DNA from: Arthrobacter sp. N199823
GTDB lineage: Bacteria; Actinomycetota; Actinomycetes; Actinomycetales; Micrococcaceae
Direction of reading: 5' to 3'
Length of the DNA stretch: 64,000 nt
Assembly (NCBI RefSeq): GCF_002929705.1
Contig: NZ_PJIN01000003.1
Span: forward strand, 62,001-126,000
The notes under the pieces are model-generated. The model was not told the DNA's origin and ran no database searches. It saw only the letters and a list, made by a program, of their open reading frames with translations. Positions within the stretch are counted from its first letter, which is position 1, and each line of letters opens with the position of its first letter. The position numbers and the translations under genes were made by a program. Below, in pieces: positions 34,014 to 42,580 of the stretch.

Positions 34014-35054
34014 ATGCAGCCGCCATCATCAGCCACCGCCCGCAACAACGGCAATCGCCGCGTCACGGCCGCCACGGTGGCCGCCAGGGCAGGCGTTTCG
34101 GCGGCAACGGTATCCCTAGTGACCAATGGCAAGACCGCCGGCCGGGTATCCGAAGAGAACATTGCCAAGGTTGAGCAGGCGGTGCGGGAGCTCGGTTATG
34201 TGGTTGATGGACTGGGCAGCTCCCTGGCCAAGGGGCACAGCAATATTGTGATTTTGGTTGCTCCGGACGTGTCAAACCCGTTTTATGCCAAGGTCATTGC
34301 GGGCCTGAGGGAAGTTATCGGCCAGAAGTATGCCCTCCTGCTATCCGTGACTGATGCTGGACAAACGCCGGATCCCGAAGACGTGCGGCGGCTGCTGGCC
34401 CTGCGCCCCGCCGGACTGCTCATTGATGCGCCCAGTGCACGGTTTCTGGCAGAACTCCAAGCAACGGAACCCATGGTGTTGTTGGATACGGCCGGCATTA
34501 GCGAAGACTTGCCATCTGTGAACTTCGACGTGGCATGCGGGGCCCGTTTACTGGCCCAGCATTTAGCGGGGCAGGGGCACCGCAACGTTGCCTACCTTGA
34601 TAGCTCCACCGGGACGGAAACGTTTCGGCTCCGCCGTGCAGCCTTCTGCGCGGAAGCCGGCGCCTTGGGCTGCGAGGTGGTGGCTGTGGCGCAAACAACC
34701 ATCGATGTGGGAGCGGCGGCGCTGATGTTTGCCGAAGCGTGGCCACAGTGGTCAGCCGCTGGGGTGACGGCCATTGTCTGTGCCACGGATACTCAGGCAT
34801 ACGGTGTCCTGCAAGAAGCCCGCGTTGTAGGCCTGGCCGTGCCGCATAGCCTTGCCGTCACAGGTTTTGATGACCTGCCGTATTCACAGACGTCCAGCCC
34901 GGGGCTCACCACGGTGCACTTGCCGGCCATGGAAATGGGGCGTCTGGCAGGAAAGGCGCTACTGCAAGTAATTGGCGGAGAAGATGTGGCGGCAACGCCA
35001 GTGGTCCTTGAAGCGACTCTGGTGGTTCGCGGCTCCACAGTGGCAACGGCCTAG
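34014..35054 (+). CDS. uriR: LacI-family regulator of the uridine operon
   Basis: The 346-residue protein has an N-terminal LacI helix-turn-helix (VTAATVAARAGVSAATVSLV) with hinge helix near ELGYVVDGLGSSLAKG, then a periplasmic-binding-protein-like effector domain (NIVILVAPDVSNPFYAKVIAGL shortened here to its type; VTGFDDLPYSQ; LTTVHLPAMEMGRLAG). It is divergent from the uriH-uriT-rbsK operon with two operator palindromes in between, so it is probably a uridine- or ribose-responsive repressor, comparable to UriR. ATG 34014 is used; the frame runs open further upstream to 33366 only because it lies antisense to uriH. Confidence 0.88.
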   Translation: MQPPSSATARNNGNRRVTAATVAARAGVSAATVSLVTNGKTAGRVSEENIAKVEQAVRELGYVVDGLGSSLAKGHSNIVILVAPDVSNPFYAKVIAGLREVIGQKYALLLSVTDAGQTPDPEDVRRLLALRPAGLLIDAPSARFLAELQATEPMVLLDTAGISEDLPSVNFDVACGARLLAQHLAGQGHRNVAYLDSSTGTETFRLRRAAFCAEAGALGCEVVAVAQTTIDVGAAALMFAEAWPQWSAAGVTAIVCATDTQAYGVLQEARVVGLAVPHSLAVTGFDDLPYSQTSSPGLTTVHLPAMEMGRLAGKALLQVIGGEDVAATPVVLEATLVVRGSTVATA

Positions 35055-35084
35055 GGCTAGCTGTCTAGGGTCAACGGCCTAGGG
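35044..35084. repeat. 13-base direct repeat at the regulator's 3' end
   Basis: CAACGGCCTAGGG occurs at 35044-35056, spanning the stop codon, and again at 35072-35084. It is short and may be chance or a small duplication. The remainder of the gap up to lysS shows nothing clear. Confidence 0.4.
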
Positions 35085-35221
35085 TAACTCTCTGGCCTGG
35101 CAGCCACTGCTAAAGGGGGGGCGTTGCTTCCCGGCGCAGAGCCCGTGTGTGGGCGACTCGGCAGGAGGCTTAAAGGTGCCACGGAGCGTACACCCAGATT
35201 CACCAACTAAACTTGTGAATC

Positions 35222-36721
35222 GTGAGCCCAGAAAATACCCTTTCCCCTGAACCCAGTGACGTCTCTGAGCAAATGCTCGTCCGGTTGGACAAGCGAGCCA
35301 AATTGCTTGAACGAGGCGAGCAGGCCTACCCGGTTGGGGTGGCACGCACCCACACTCTCGAAGAAATTCGGGCCAAATACCCCGAACTGGAGGCGGATAC
35401 CGCAACCGGTGAGATTGCCGGCATTACGGGCCGTGTTGTGTACGTACGCAACAAGGGAAAGCTGTGCTTTGCCACACTGCAATCCGGATCAGGTGTGCGC
35501 CTGCAGATTATGCTGTCCTTCGCCAATGTGGGCGAGGAAGCGCTGGCCAACTGGAAGTCACTGGTTGACCTAGGTGACCACGTCTTCATCAAGGGCGAGA
35601 TCATCAGCTCCCGCACCGGTGAGCTGTCCATCATGGCTGCCGAATGGGCCATGGCCTCCAAAGCGTTGCGCCCGTTGCCCGTCTTGCACGCAGAACTCTC
35701 CGAGGAAATGCGCGTCCGCCAGCGTTACGTTGACTTGATTGTCCGTGACACTGCTCGCGAACAGGTCAGGAAGCGCTCCGCGATTGTTAAAGCCATCCGC
35801 GATACGCTTCACGGCGAAGAATACATTGAGCTTGAAACCCCCATTCTGCAGCTGGTCCACGGTGGTGCTGCAGCCCGCCCGTTCCGCACGCACCTGAACG
35901 CTTTTGATCAGCCCATGACATTGCGTATCGCCATTGAGCTTTTCTTGAAGCGTGCAGTGGTTGGCGGCATGGACAAGGTATTTGAAGTAGGCCGAATCTT
36001 CCGCAACGAAGGCGTCGATTCCACCCACAGCCCGGAATTCACCATGTTGGAAGCCTATGAGGCTTATGGCGACCAATTCACCATGGCAAAAACCATGCAG
36101 CGCATTATTCTTGCCGCCGCAGACGCCGTCGGGTCCCGCGTCATTGAAACCGATCACGGTCAAATTAACCTTGACGGCGAATGGCCCTGGCTGCCCGTCT
36201 ACGAAGGCCTTTCCACTGCTGTTGGCAAGGAAATTACCCCGGAGACCACGGCTGATGAATTGCGTGCCATTGCGCAGGAGCGGGCCATAAAGATTGATTC
36301 GGCCTGGGATGCCGAGAAGCTGGTCACCGAACTCTTTGGCGAAATTGTGGAGCCCACGCTAATTCAGCCCACCTTTGTTTGTGATTACCCGCCGTCGGCG
36401 CAGCCTTTGGCCCGTCAGCACCGGGATAAGCCCAATCTCATCGAGGCGTGGGATTTGATTATTGGCGGCACGGAGACTGGCACAGCCTTCTCCGAGCTGG
36501 TTGACCCGGTCATCCAGCGCGAACGCCTCACCCGGCAGTCGCTGGCAGCAGCAGCCGGAGATCCTGAAGCCATGGCGCTGGATGAAGACTTCCTTCGGGC
36601 CTTGGAATACGGCGCCCCGCCCATGGGTGGCCTGGGACTTGGTGTGGACCGTTTGGTAATGCTCTTCACCGGCGTGGGAATTCGTGAAGCCATTCTCTTC
36701 CCCTTGATGAAGCCAGAGTAG
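35222..36721 (+). CDS. lysS: lysyl-tRNA synthetase (class II)
   Basis: The 499-residue enzyme charges tRNA-Lys. The N-terminal OB-fold anticodon domain (about 60-170, GRVVYVRNKGKLCFATLQ) precedes the class II core: motif 2 as GRIFRNEGVDSTHSPEFTML and motif 3 as GLGLGVDRLVMLFTG. The start is GTG 35222 with no ribosome site upstream, compatible with a leaderless transcript, which is common in actinobacteria; a -10-like TAAACT lies about 8 bases ahead. A 50-codon membrane protein follows 14 bases after the stop. Confidence 0.96.
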   Translation: MSPENTLSPEPSDVSEQMLVRLDKRAKLLERGEQAYPVGVARTHTLEEIRAKYPELEADTATGEIAGITGRVVYVRNKGKLCFATLQSGSGVRLQIMLSFANVGEEALANWKSLVDLGDHVFIKGEIISSRTGELSIMAAEWAMASKALRPLPVLHAELSEEMRVRQRYVDLIVRDTAREQVRKRSAIVKAIRDTLHGEEYIELETPILQLVHGGAAARPFRTHLNAFDQPMTLRIAIELFLKRAVVGGMDKVFEVGRIFRNEGVDSTHSPEFTMLEAYEAYGDQFTMAKTMQRIILAAADAVGSRVIETDHGQINLDGEWPWLPVYEGLSTAVGKEITPETTADELRAIAQERAIKIDSAWDAEKLVTELFGEIVEPTLIQPTFVCDYPPSAQPLARQHRDKPNLIEAWDLIIGGTETGTAFSELVDPVIQRERLTRQSLAAAAGDPEAMALDEDFLRALEYGAPPMGGLGLGVDRLVMLFTGVGIREAILFPLMKPE

Positions 36722-36735
36722 GAGTAACAAAGAAT

Positions 36736-36888
36736 ATGGAATACGTTGCAGTTATCCTTCCGTCATTGGGTGTCGGTGCGCTTTTTTACTTCGCCATGAA
36801 GGCGATATTCAACGCTGACCGATTAGAGCGAGACGCGCTGGCACGGGCCGAACATGAAGCGGATATCAAGGATGAAACCGGCGCTTAG
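36736..36888 (+). CDS. small membrane protein (50 residues) after lysS
   Basis: The ORF begins with ATG 36736, 11 bases after AGGAG that spans the lysS stop region. The product has one hydrophobic helix (about residues 3-25, AVILPSLGVGALFYFAMKAIF) followed by a charged helix (RLERDALARAEHEADIKDE). It is too regular in design to be random: an N-out or N-in anchor with an amphipathic tail. It lies between lysS and lsr2 and is likely co-transcribed with lysS. Function unknown. Confidence 0.7.
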   Translation: MEYVAVILPSLGVGALFYFAMKAIFNADRLERDALARAEHEADIKDETGA

Positions 36889-36910
36889 TTTAAGCGTCAA
36901 TAATTAAACT

Positions 36911-36939
36911 TTGACGTGAATGAATTTTCACACCATAAT
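36911..36939 (+). promoter_or_regulatory. sigma-A-type promoter of lsr2
   Basis: TTGACG at 36911-36916 and CATAAT at 36934-36939 are spaced by 17 bases, close to the vegetative consensus, in an AT-rich gap ahead of lsr2. The transcript would start about 36946, leaving a 40-base leader. Confidence 0.65.
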
Positions 36940-36984
36940 TTGTTGAGAAGTATTCATTGAAACTATGTGAGGCGACAACTCCCC

Positions 36985-37320
36985 ATGGCACAGAAAATTC
37001 ACATCACACTTGTGGACGATATTGACCAGAGCGCAGCCGACGAGAATGTCACGTTTGGGCTGGACGGTATCAATTACGAAATTGACCTCTCCGCCGATAA
37101 TGCGCAAGCATTGCGCGCAGCACTGGCAACGTACATTTCTGCCGGACGCCGCGTTGGTGGCCGGGCAGTACGTGGCCGCGGTCCCGCAGCCGCTCCTAAG
37201 GCTGGCAGTGACGTAGCCGCGATCCGCGCCTGGGCCCGTGACAATGGCTACACAGTGCACGAGCGAGGACGCATCCAGGCTGAGATCCGCGACGCTTACT
37301 ACGCCGCTCAGGGTAACTAG
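36985..37320 (+). CDS. lsr2: Lsr2 nucleoid-associated xenogeneic silencer
   Basis: The 111-residue protein has the N-terminal dimerisation domain (MAQKIHITLVDDID ... VTFGLDGINYEIDLS) and a C-terminal DNA-binding domain (IRAWARDNGYTVHERGRIQ) with the RGR AT-hook-like minor-groove motif. Lsr2 binds AT-rich DNA, bridges it and silences foreign genes; it is specific to actinobacteria. The ATG 36985 gives the usual MAQK start; a GTG at 36967 would add six residues. It has its own promoter and terminator. Confidence 0.96.
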   Translation: MAQKIHITLVDDIDQSAADENVTFGLDGINYEIDLSADNAQALRAALATYISAGRRVGGRAVRGRGPAAAPKAGSDVAAIRAWARDNGYTVHERGRIQAEIRDAYYAAQGN

Positions 37321-37352
37321 CAGCAGAGTTTTCGCCCTAGATCAGGGCAGCG

Positions 37353-37392
37353 CGACGGCGGCTTCACCTCACCCGAGGTGGTGCCGCCGTCG
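37353..37392 (+). terminator. terminator after lsr2
   Basis: The 10-bp arms 37353-37362 and 37383-37392 (CGACGGCGGC type) with an inner CACCTC/GAGGTG stem form a compact hairpin, followed by a short T-containing stretch (TACTTT). Confidence 0.75.
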
Positions 37393-37471
37393 TACTTTAA
37401 AAGGCACAATGGCCGCGCATGGATCAATTTGCTATTTCCCCTGTGGCGAACATGCCCCCATAGGGCCCGGG

Positions 37472-37498
37472 TACTGCGTAGCATCAAAGTACGCAGTA
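37472..37498 (+). promoter_or_regulatory. 9-N9-9 inverted repeat in the clpC leader
   Basis: TACTGCGTA (37472-37480) and TACGCAGTA (37490-37498) are perfect inverted copies separated by 9 bases, ending 2 bases before the clpC ribosome site (AAGGAG). The geometry equals that of the CIRCE heat-shock operator, but the sequence does not match CIRCE, HAIR or CtsR boxes. It may be an operator for a clp regulator such as ClgR or an mRNA hairpin affecting ribosome access. Confidence 0.55.
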
Positions 37499-37514
37499 AA
37501 AGGAGTGTGGCGAA

Positions 37515-40007
37515 ATGTTTGAGCGATTTACTGATCGAGCCCGACGTGTTGTTGTGCTGGCCCAAGAAGAGGCCCGCATGCTCAACCACAATTACATTGG
37601 CACCGAGCACATTCTGCTCGGCCTCATCCATGAGGGTGAGGGTGTTGCCGCCAAGGCCTTGGAGTCCCTGAACATTTCGCTGGACGGTGTCCGTGAACAG
37701 GTTCAGGAAATCATTGGTCAGGGTCAGCAGGCACCCAGCGGGCACATCCCGTTCACCCCGCGCGCCAAGAAGGTTCTGGAACTTTCGCTGCGTGAGGCCC
37801 TGCAGCTCGGCCATAACTACATTGGCACCGAGCATATTCTGCTCGGCCTGATCCGTGAAGGTGAAGGCGTTGCCGCGCAGGTACTGGTGAAGCTTGGTGC
37901 TGATCTGGGCCGTGTGCGCCAGCAGGTCAACCAGCTGTTGTCCGGCTACCAGGGCAAGGAACCTGCCGCCAGTGGCGGTGGCCAGCAGCCTGAGGGCCAG
38001 CCTGCCGGCTCAGTTGTTCTGGACCAGTTTGGCCGGAATCTGACGCAGGCTGCCCGGGAAAACAAGCTAGACCCAGTCATTGGGCGCGAGCATGAGATGG
38101 AACGCGTCATGCAAATCCTCTCTCGCCGCACCAAGAACAACCCCGTGCTGATTGGTGAGCCCGGTGTTGGTAAGACTGCCGTTGTTGAAGGTCTGGCTCA
38201 GGCCATTGTGCGCGGTGACGTGCCCGAGACCATCAAGGACAAGCAGCTTTACACCCTTGACCTCGGCTCGCTCGTGGCTGGTTCACGCTACCGCGGTGAC
38301 TTCGAAGAGCGCCTGAAGAAGGTCCTGAAGGAGATTCGCACCCGTGGCGACATCATCCTCTTCATCGACGAGATCCACACCCTTGTGGGTGCCGGTGCCG
38401 CTGAGGGTGCCATTGATGCTGCCTCGATCCTCAAGCCCATGCTGGCTCGTGGAGAACTGCAGACCATCGGTGCCACCACACTGGATGAGTACCGCAAGCA
38501 CATTGAGAAGGACGCCGCTCTTGAGCGCCGTTTCCAGCCTATCCAGGTGCCCGAACCCACGGTTCCGCTGACCATTGAGATCCTCAAGGGCCTGCGCGAT
38601 CGCTACGAGGCACATCACCGTGTCTCAATCACCGACGGCGCCCTGACGGCGGCTGCCACCTTGGCTGACCGTTACATCAGTGACAGGTTCCTGCCGGATA
38701 AGGCCATTGACTTGATCGATGAGGCTGGTGCGCGTTTGCGCATCCGTCGCATGACTGCTCCGCCGGAGCTCAAGGCCATGGATGGTGAAATTGCTGCCGT
38801 CAAGAAGCGCAAGGAAGACGCCATTGACGCCCAGGACTTTGAGGGTGCCGCGTCGTTGCGCGATGACGAGCAGAAGCTCATCACCGCCCGTGCCGACAAG
38901 GAACGCCTGTGGAAGTCCGGAGGCCTCGATGAGATCTCCGAGGTTGACGAGGAACTCATTGCAGAAGTTCTGGCGAACTCCACCGGTATCCCGGTCTTCA
39001 AGCTGACCGAGGCCGAGTCCACGCGTCTGCTGAAGATGGAAGACGAGCTGCATAAGCGTGTGGTTGGTCAGAATGAGGCCATCAAGTCCATCTCGCAGGC
39101 CATCCGCCGGACCCGTTCGGGTCTGAAGGATCCCAAGCGTCCCGGTGGCTCGTTCATCTTTGCCGGGCCCACAGGTGTTGGTAAGACCGAGCTGGCCAAG
39201 GCACTGGCCGAGTTCCTCTTCGGTGACGAAGACGCCCTCATCACCTTGGACATGTCCGAGTACTCCGAGAAGCACACTGTTTCGCGTCTCTTCGGTGCAC
39301 CTCCCGGATACGTGGGCTACGAAGAGGGTGGGCAGCTGACCGAGAAGGTCCGCCGTCGTCCGTTCTCCGTGGTGCTTTTCGATGAGGTCGAGAAGGCTCA
39401 CGCCGATCTGTTCAACTCACTGCTGCAGATTTTGGAAGACGGTCGTCTGACCGACAGCCAGGGCCGCGTGGTGGACTTCAAGAACACCATCATCATCATG
39501 ACCACGAACCTGGGAACGCGCGACATCTCCAAGGCGATTGCCACGGGTTTCCAGTCCGGTCCCGACACTCAGACCGGTTACAACCGGATGAAGGCACGGG
39601 TCACCCAAGAGCTCAAGCAGCACTTCCGCCCCGAGTTCTTGAACCGTGTGGATGACGTTGTGGTGTTCCCGCAGCTCACCCAGGACGAGATCATCGAGAT
39701 CGTCGACCTGATGGTTGCTCGCTTGGAAGGCCGCTTGGCTGATAAGGGCATGGGCATCGAGCTCACGCCTGCAGCCAAGATCCTGCTCGCCACCAAGGGC
39801 TACGATCCCGCCATGGGTGCCCGGCCGCTGCGCCGCACCATCCAGCGCGAGATCGAGGATCACCTCTCTGAGAAGATCCTGTTCGGTGAGCTCAAGGACG
39901 GCGACATTGTCACCGTTGGTGTTGAAGGCGAGGGCGACGACGCCAAGTTCACGTTTGTGGGCACGGCCAAGCCGAACATCCCCGAAGCCATCACGGCTTC
40001 AGCCTAA
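37515..40007 (+). CDS. clpC: ClpC-type AAA+ unfoldase
   Basis: The 830-residue hexameric unfoldase feeds substrates to ClpP. Two Clp N-repeats (both with [13 protein letters not shown]) occupy residues 1-145. The first AAA+ domain has Walker A GEPGVGKT and the second [14 protein letters not shown]; between them is a UVR-type coiled middle domain (about 420-470) that identifies ClpC rather than ClpA or ClpB. The C-terminal domain ends in an Ala/Ser tail. ATG 37515 follows AAGGAG at 9 bases. A 9-N9-9 inverted repeat immediately upstream suggests stress regulation. Confidence 0.97.
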   Translation: MFERFTDRARRVVVLAQEEARMLNHNYIGTEHILLGLIHEGEGVAAKALESLNISLDGVREQVQEIIGQGQQAPSGHIPFTPRAKKVLELSLREALQLGHNYIGTEHILLGLIREGEGVAAQVLVKLGADLGRVRQQVNQLLSGYQGKEPAASGGGQQPEGQPAGSVVLDQFGRNLTQAARENKLDPVIGREHEMERVMQILSRRTKNNPVLIGEPGVGKTAVVEGLAQAIVRGDVPETIKDKQLYTLDLGSLVAGSRYRGDFEERLKKVLKEIRTRGDIILFIDEIHTLVGAGAAEGAIDAASILKPMLARGELQTIGATTLDEYRKHIEKDAALERRFQPIQVPEPTVPLTIEILKGLRDRYEAHHRVSITDGALTAAATLADRYISDRFLPDKAIDLIDEAGARLRIRRMTAPPELKAMDGEIAAVKKRKEDAIDAQDFEGAASLRDDEQKLITARADKERLWKSGGLDEISEVDEELIAEVLANSTGIPVFKLTEAESTRLLKMEDELHKRVVGQNEAIKSISQAIRRTRSGLKDPKRPGGSFIFAGPTGVGKTELAKALAEFLFGDEDALITLDMSEYSEKHTVSRLFGAPPGYVGYEEGGQLTEKVRRRPFSVVLFDEVEKAHADLFNSLLQILEDGRLTDSQGRVVDFKNTIIIMTTNLGTRDISKAIATGFQSGPDTQTGYNRMKARVTQELKQHFRPEFLNRVDDVVVFPQLTQDEIIEIVDLMVARLEGRLADKGMGIELTPAAKILLATKGYDPAMGARPLRRTIQREIEDHLSEKILFGELKDGDIVTVGVEGEGDDAKFTFVGTAKPNIPEAITASA

Positions 40008-40033
40008 GGTTCCTTCGCACTAAAGCACGACGG

Positions 40034-40070
40034 CGGCACCCTCCCCACACGGGGAGGGTGCCGTTTTGTG
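40034..40070 (+). terminator. rho-independent terminator of clpC
   Basis: A GC-rich 13-bp perfect stem (40034-40046 with 40051-40063), 4-base loop and TTTT run directly after it form a textbook intrinsic terminator 26 bases after the clpC stop. Confidence 0.92.
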
Positions 40071-40117
40071 TTTCCTCACCCGTCTCACCCGATTTCCCTT
40101 CGCCTACTCGCCCTCCG

Positions 40118-40191
40118 CGTCGAGGTAGCCGGTAAACGTCGAGAATACGGAGAGGGAACACGATTCTCGGCGTTAACCGGCTACCTCGACG
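40118..40191. repeat. 29-bp inverted repeat before the argA-like gene
   Basis: The arms 40118-40146 and 40163-40191 pair at 27 of 29 positions with a 16-base loop. It lies after the clpC terminator and 63 bases before the acetyltransferase start. Since clpC already has a strong terminator, this repeat needs another explanation, such as an insulating second terminator or a binding site. Confidence 0.7.
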
Positions 40192-40254
40192 GTCAGGGGC
40201 TCGTCCGCAAGCGTCGCGTCACCCGGCGCCGGTCGGGAGTCATAGACTAAAAAG

Positions 40255-40776
40255 GTGAGTTCTGAATCTACTGCCCCCGTCATTGTCCTCCGGCCCGCCC
40301 GCACCTCAGATGTCCTGGCGATCAAAAGTCTCGTAGCGCCTTTGGCCGAGCGCCGAATTTTGATCTCAAAAGAGTCTGTGACGTACTTTGAAACCATCCA
40401 GGAGTTTTGGATGGCTGAGGTGGACGGCGAGATTGTTGGTTGTGGTGCACTCCATGTCATGTGGGAAGACTTGGCCGAGATCCGGACACTGGCCACCGCA
40501 GATTCCTGGCGAGGCAAGGGAGTAGGCCGCGCCATCGTCGAGAAGCTGTTGGCCAATGGCAGGACCTTGGGCGTCAACCGTGTCTTCTGCCTGACCTTTG
40601 AGGTGGACTTCTTTACCCGCAACGGGTTCACCGTCATGGCCGATCAGAGCCCCGTGGACCCGGAAGTCTACTCGGAGCTGCTGCGTTCCGCCGATGAAGG
40701 CATCGCAGAATTCCTGGATCTGGCACGTGTAAAACCCAACACGTTGGGGAACACCAGGATGATCTGCCAACTCTGA
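40255..40776 (+). CDS. argA: GNAT amino-acid N-acetyltransferase, short ArgA type
   Basis: The 173-residue protein is a single GNAT domain: acetyl-CoA pyrophosphate loop in [18 protein letters not shown], preceded by [15 protein letters not shown], and ending with a C-terminal extension of about 45 residues. The length and sequence type fit the short actinobacterial N-acetylglutamate synthase (as in Mycobacterium), which makes N-acetylglutamate for arginine synthesis, but substrate choice cannot be certain. The start is GTG 40255; a TAGACT box 8-13 bases upstream and no ribosome site suggest a leaderless mRNA. Confidence 0.78.
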   Translation: MSSESTAPVIVLRPARTSDVLAIKSLVAPLAERRILISKESVTYFETIQEFWMAEVDGEIVGCGALHVMWEDLAEIRTLATADSWRGKGVGRAIVEKLLANGRTLGVNRVFCLTFEVDFFTRNGFTVMADQSPVDPEVYSELLRSADEGIAEFLDLARVKPNTLGNTRMICQL

Positions 40777-40798
40777 TGCAAACCGGCCCTGGCCCCTG

Positions 40799-40814
40799 TC
40801 AGCCCGAGGGCTGA
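40799..40814 (+). terminator. short hairpin after the argA-like gene
   Basis: A 7-bp perfect stem TCAGCCC/GGGCTGA with a 2-base centre lies 22 bases after the stop codon. There is no T-run, so termination is only likely. Confidence 0.4.
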
Positions 40815-40871
40815 ACGGGCCACGAATCGCCCCGGACGTCCCTACCATCTGCCGTTTTCCCCGGGTAGTGT

Positions 40872-40916
40872 TCACAGTGGGCGGCAGTGAGGCCGGCCCG
40901 CCACCAATCACTGTGA
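40872..40916 (+). promoter_or_regulatory. palindrome upstream of dhaK
   Basis: TCACAGTG (40872-40879) and CACTGTGA (40909-40916) are perfect 8-bp inverted arms; the 29 bases between form an inner GTGGGCGG/CCGCCAC stem with a bulge. The element ends 7 bases before the dhaK ribosome site. It may be an operator or a leader hairpin controlling the dihydroxyacetone operon. Confidence 0.45.
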
Positions 40917-40933
40917 TTCGGAGAGTTTCTATC

Positions 40934-41935
40934 ATGAAAAAGCTCATCAATGATCCCAAGACAGTAGTCAATGAATCGGTGGAAGGGTTCGGTCAGGCGC
41001 ATGCCGATCATGTAACCGTCCACCCTGATCCATTGTTCGTCACGCGCAAGGATGCGCCCCGAGAAGGAAAAGTAGGCCTGGTATCCGGCGGTGGCAGCGG
41101 GCATGAGCCGCTGCATGCAGGCTACGTTGGCTTCGGCATGCTCGATGCGGCGGTGCCAGGTGCCATGTTCACCTCGCCCACACCGGACGCGATTATTCCG
41201 GCCACCATCGCGGCAAACGCGGGTGCCGGCGTGGTGCACATTGTGAAGAATTACACCGGTGACGTCCTGAACTTTGAGACGGCAGCCGAGATGGCAGAAG
41301 CTGAAGGCGTCAGTGTCCGAACCATTCTGGTGAACGACGACGTCGCCGTGGAGGATTCGCTGTACACGGCAGGGCGCCGCGGCGTCGCAGGAACCGTCCT
41401 GGTGGAGAAGATCGCCGGCGCTGCTGCCGAGCGGGGGGACAACCTCGACGCCGTCACAGCCATTGGGCAGCGCGTCAACGACAACGTGCGCAGCATGGGC
41501 GTGGCCCTGTCCGCCTGCACCGTCCCGCACGCCGGGGTTCCCAGTTTTGACCTTGCCGAGAACGAGATTGAGATTGGCATTGGCATTCACGGCGAGCCCG
41601 GGCGGCGCCGCATCCCCATGGAAAACGCCGATTCCATCACGGACCACCTGCTGGAACCGATCCTCGCTGACCTCAAGCCCAACGCTGGCGAAAAGGTGCT
41701 CTTGTTCGTCAATGGCATGGGCGGCACCCCCACCAGCGAGCTCTACATTGTCTACAGGCACGCAGCCAAAGTGCTCGAAGCAGCGGGACTGGTGGTGGAG
41801 CGTTCGTTGGTGGGTAACTACATCACGGCGCTGGAGATGCAGGGTTGCTCCATCTCGGTGCTTCGCCTAGATGATGAAATGACCGAATTATGGGACGCTC
41901 CGGTGAACACTCCGGCGCTGCGATGGGGGATGTAA
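40934..41935 (+). CDS. dhaK: dihydroxyacetone kinase subunit DhaK (PTS-dependent)
   Basis: DhaK binds dihydroxyacetone covalently through a histidine and presents it to DhaL-bound ADP for phosphorylation. The 333-residue protein has the [13 protein letters not shown] binding region and [11 protein letters not shown] with the substrate-binding His. ATG 40934 is preceded by GGAGAG; the frame from 40868 has no family-like extension. It is the first gene of the dhaKLM operon; ATP-dependent single-chain kinases are longer, so this is the PTS type. Confidence 0.95.
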   Translation: MKKLINDPKTVVNESVEGFGQAHADHVTVHPDPLFVTRKDAPREGKVGLVSGGGSGHEPLHAGYVGFGMLDAAVPGAMFTSPTPDAIIPATIAANAGAGVVHIVKNYTGDVLNFETAAEMAEAEGVSVRTILVNDDVAVEDSLYTAGRRGVAGTVLVEKIAGAAAERGDNLDAVTAIGQRVNDNVRSMGVALSACTVPHAGVPSFDLAENEIEIGIGIHGEPGRRRIPMENADSITDHLLEPILADLKPNAGEKVLLFVNGMGGTPTSELYIVYRHAAKVLEAAGLVVERSLVGNYITALEMQGCSISVLRLDDEMTELWDAPVNTPALRWGM

Positions 41936-42580
41936 ATGAGCCACACACTTGATGCTGCCTGGGCGCAACGCTGGCTGCGACTCTCCGCCGCGGTTATCGC
42001 GGAAAACCGAATGGCCCTGATCGAACTGGACCGAGCCATTGGCGACGGCGATCACGGTGAGAACATGGACCGCGGCTTCAGTGCCATCCTTGAAAAGCTC
42101 GACGCCGAGCCACCCGCCACTCCTGGTGCCGCCTTCAAACTGGCGGCCATGACCTTGATGTCGAAGGTGGGAGGGGCTGCGGGGCCACTGTATGGCACGG
42201 CGTTTTTGCGTGCCGCAACGGCTGTTGGCGATGCCACTGAGTTGGATGTCAGCACGCTCGCGGCGGCACTGGCAGCGGCGCGCGACGGTGTTGTTGCCCG
42301 CGGCAAGGCCGAGGTGGGGGAGAAAACCATGATTGACGCGTGGACGCCCGCTGTCGAGGCGGCGGCTGCTGCAGCAGCAGCTGGCGCGGACCCGGCAGCC
42401 GCACTGGAGGCTGCCGCAACGGCCGCCGAGGCTGGGGCGATCTCCACCGATCCGCTCATCGCGCGCAAGGGCAGGGCGAGCTATTTGGGGGAGCGGGCCA
42501 TTGGGCATCGCGATCCCGGCGCCGCCTCGTCGGCGCTCATTTTACGTGCCGCCGTCCACGCCGCTGAGGATGAAGCATGA
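41936..42580 (+). CDS. dhaL: dihydroxyacetone kinase ADP-binding subunit DhaL
   Basis: The 214-residue all-helical subunit keeps ADP permanently bound and is re-phosphorylated by DhaM. The magnesium-binding aspartates are seen in IGDGDHGENMDRGF, and the DhaL pattern KVGGAAGPLYGT and DPGAASSALIL follows. Its ATG directly abuts the dhaK stop and its stop overlaps dhaM by 4 bases. The middle is very Ala-rich (about residues 135-165). Confidence 0.95.
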   Translation: MSHTLDAAWAQRWLRLSAAVIAENRMALIELDRAIGDGDHGENMDRGFSAILEKLDAEPPATPGAAFKLAAMTLMSKVGGAAGPLYGTAFLRAATAVGDATELDVSTLAAALAAARDGVVARGKAEVGEKTMIDAWTPAVEAAAAAAAAGADPAAALEAAATAAEAGAISTDPLIARKGRASYLGERAIGHRDPGAASSALILRAAVHAAEDEA

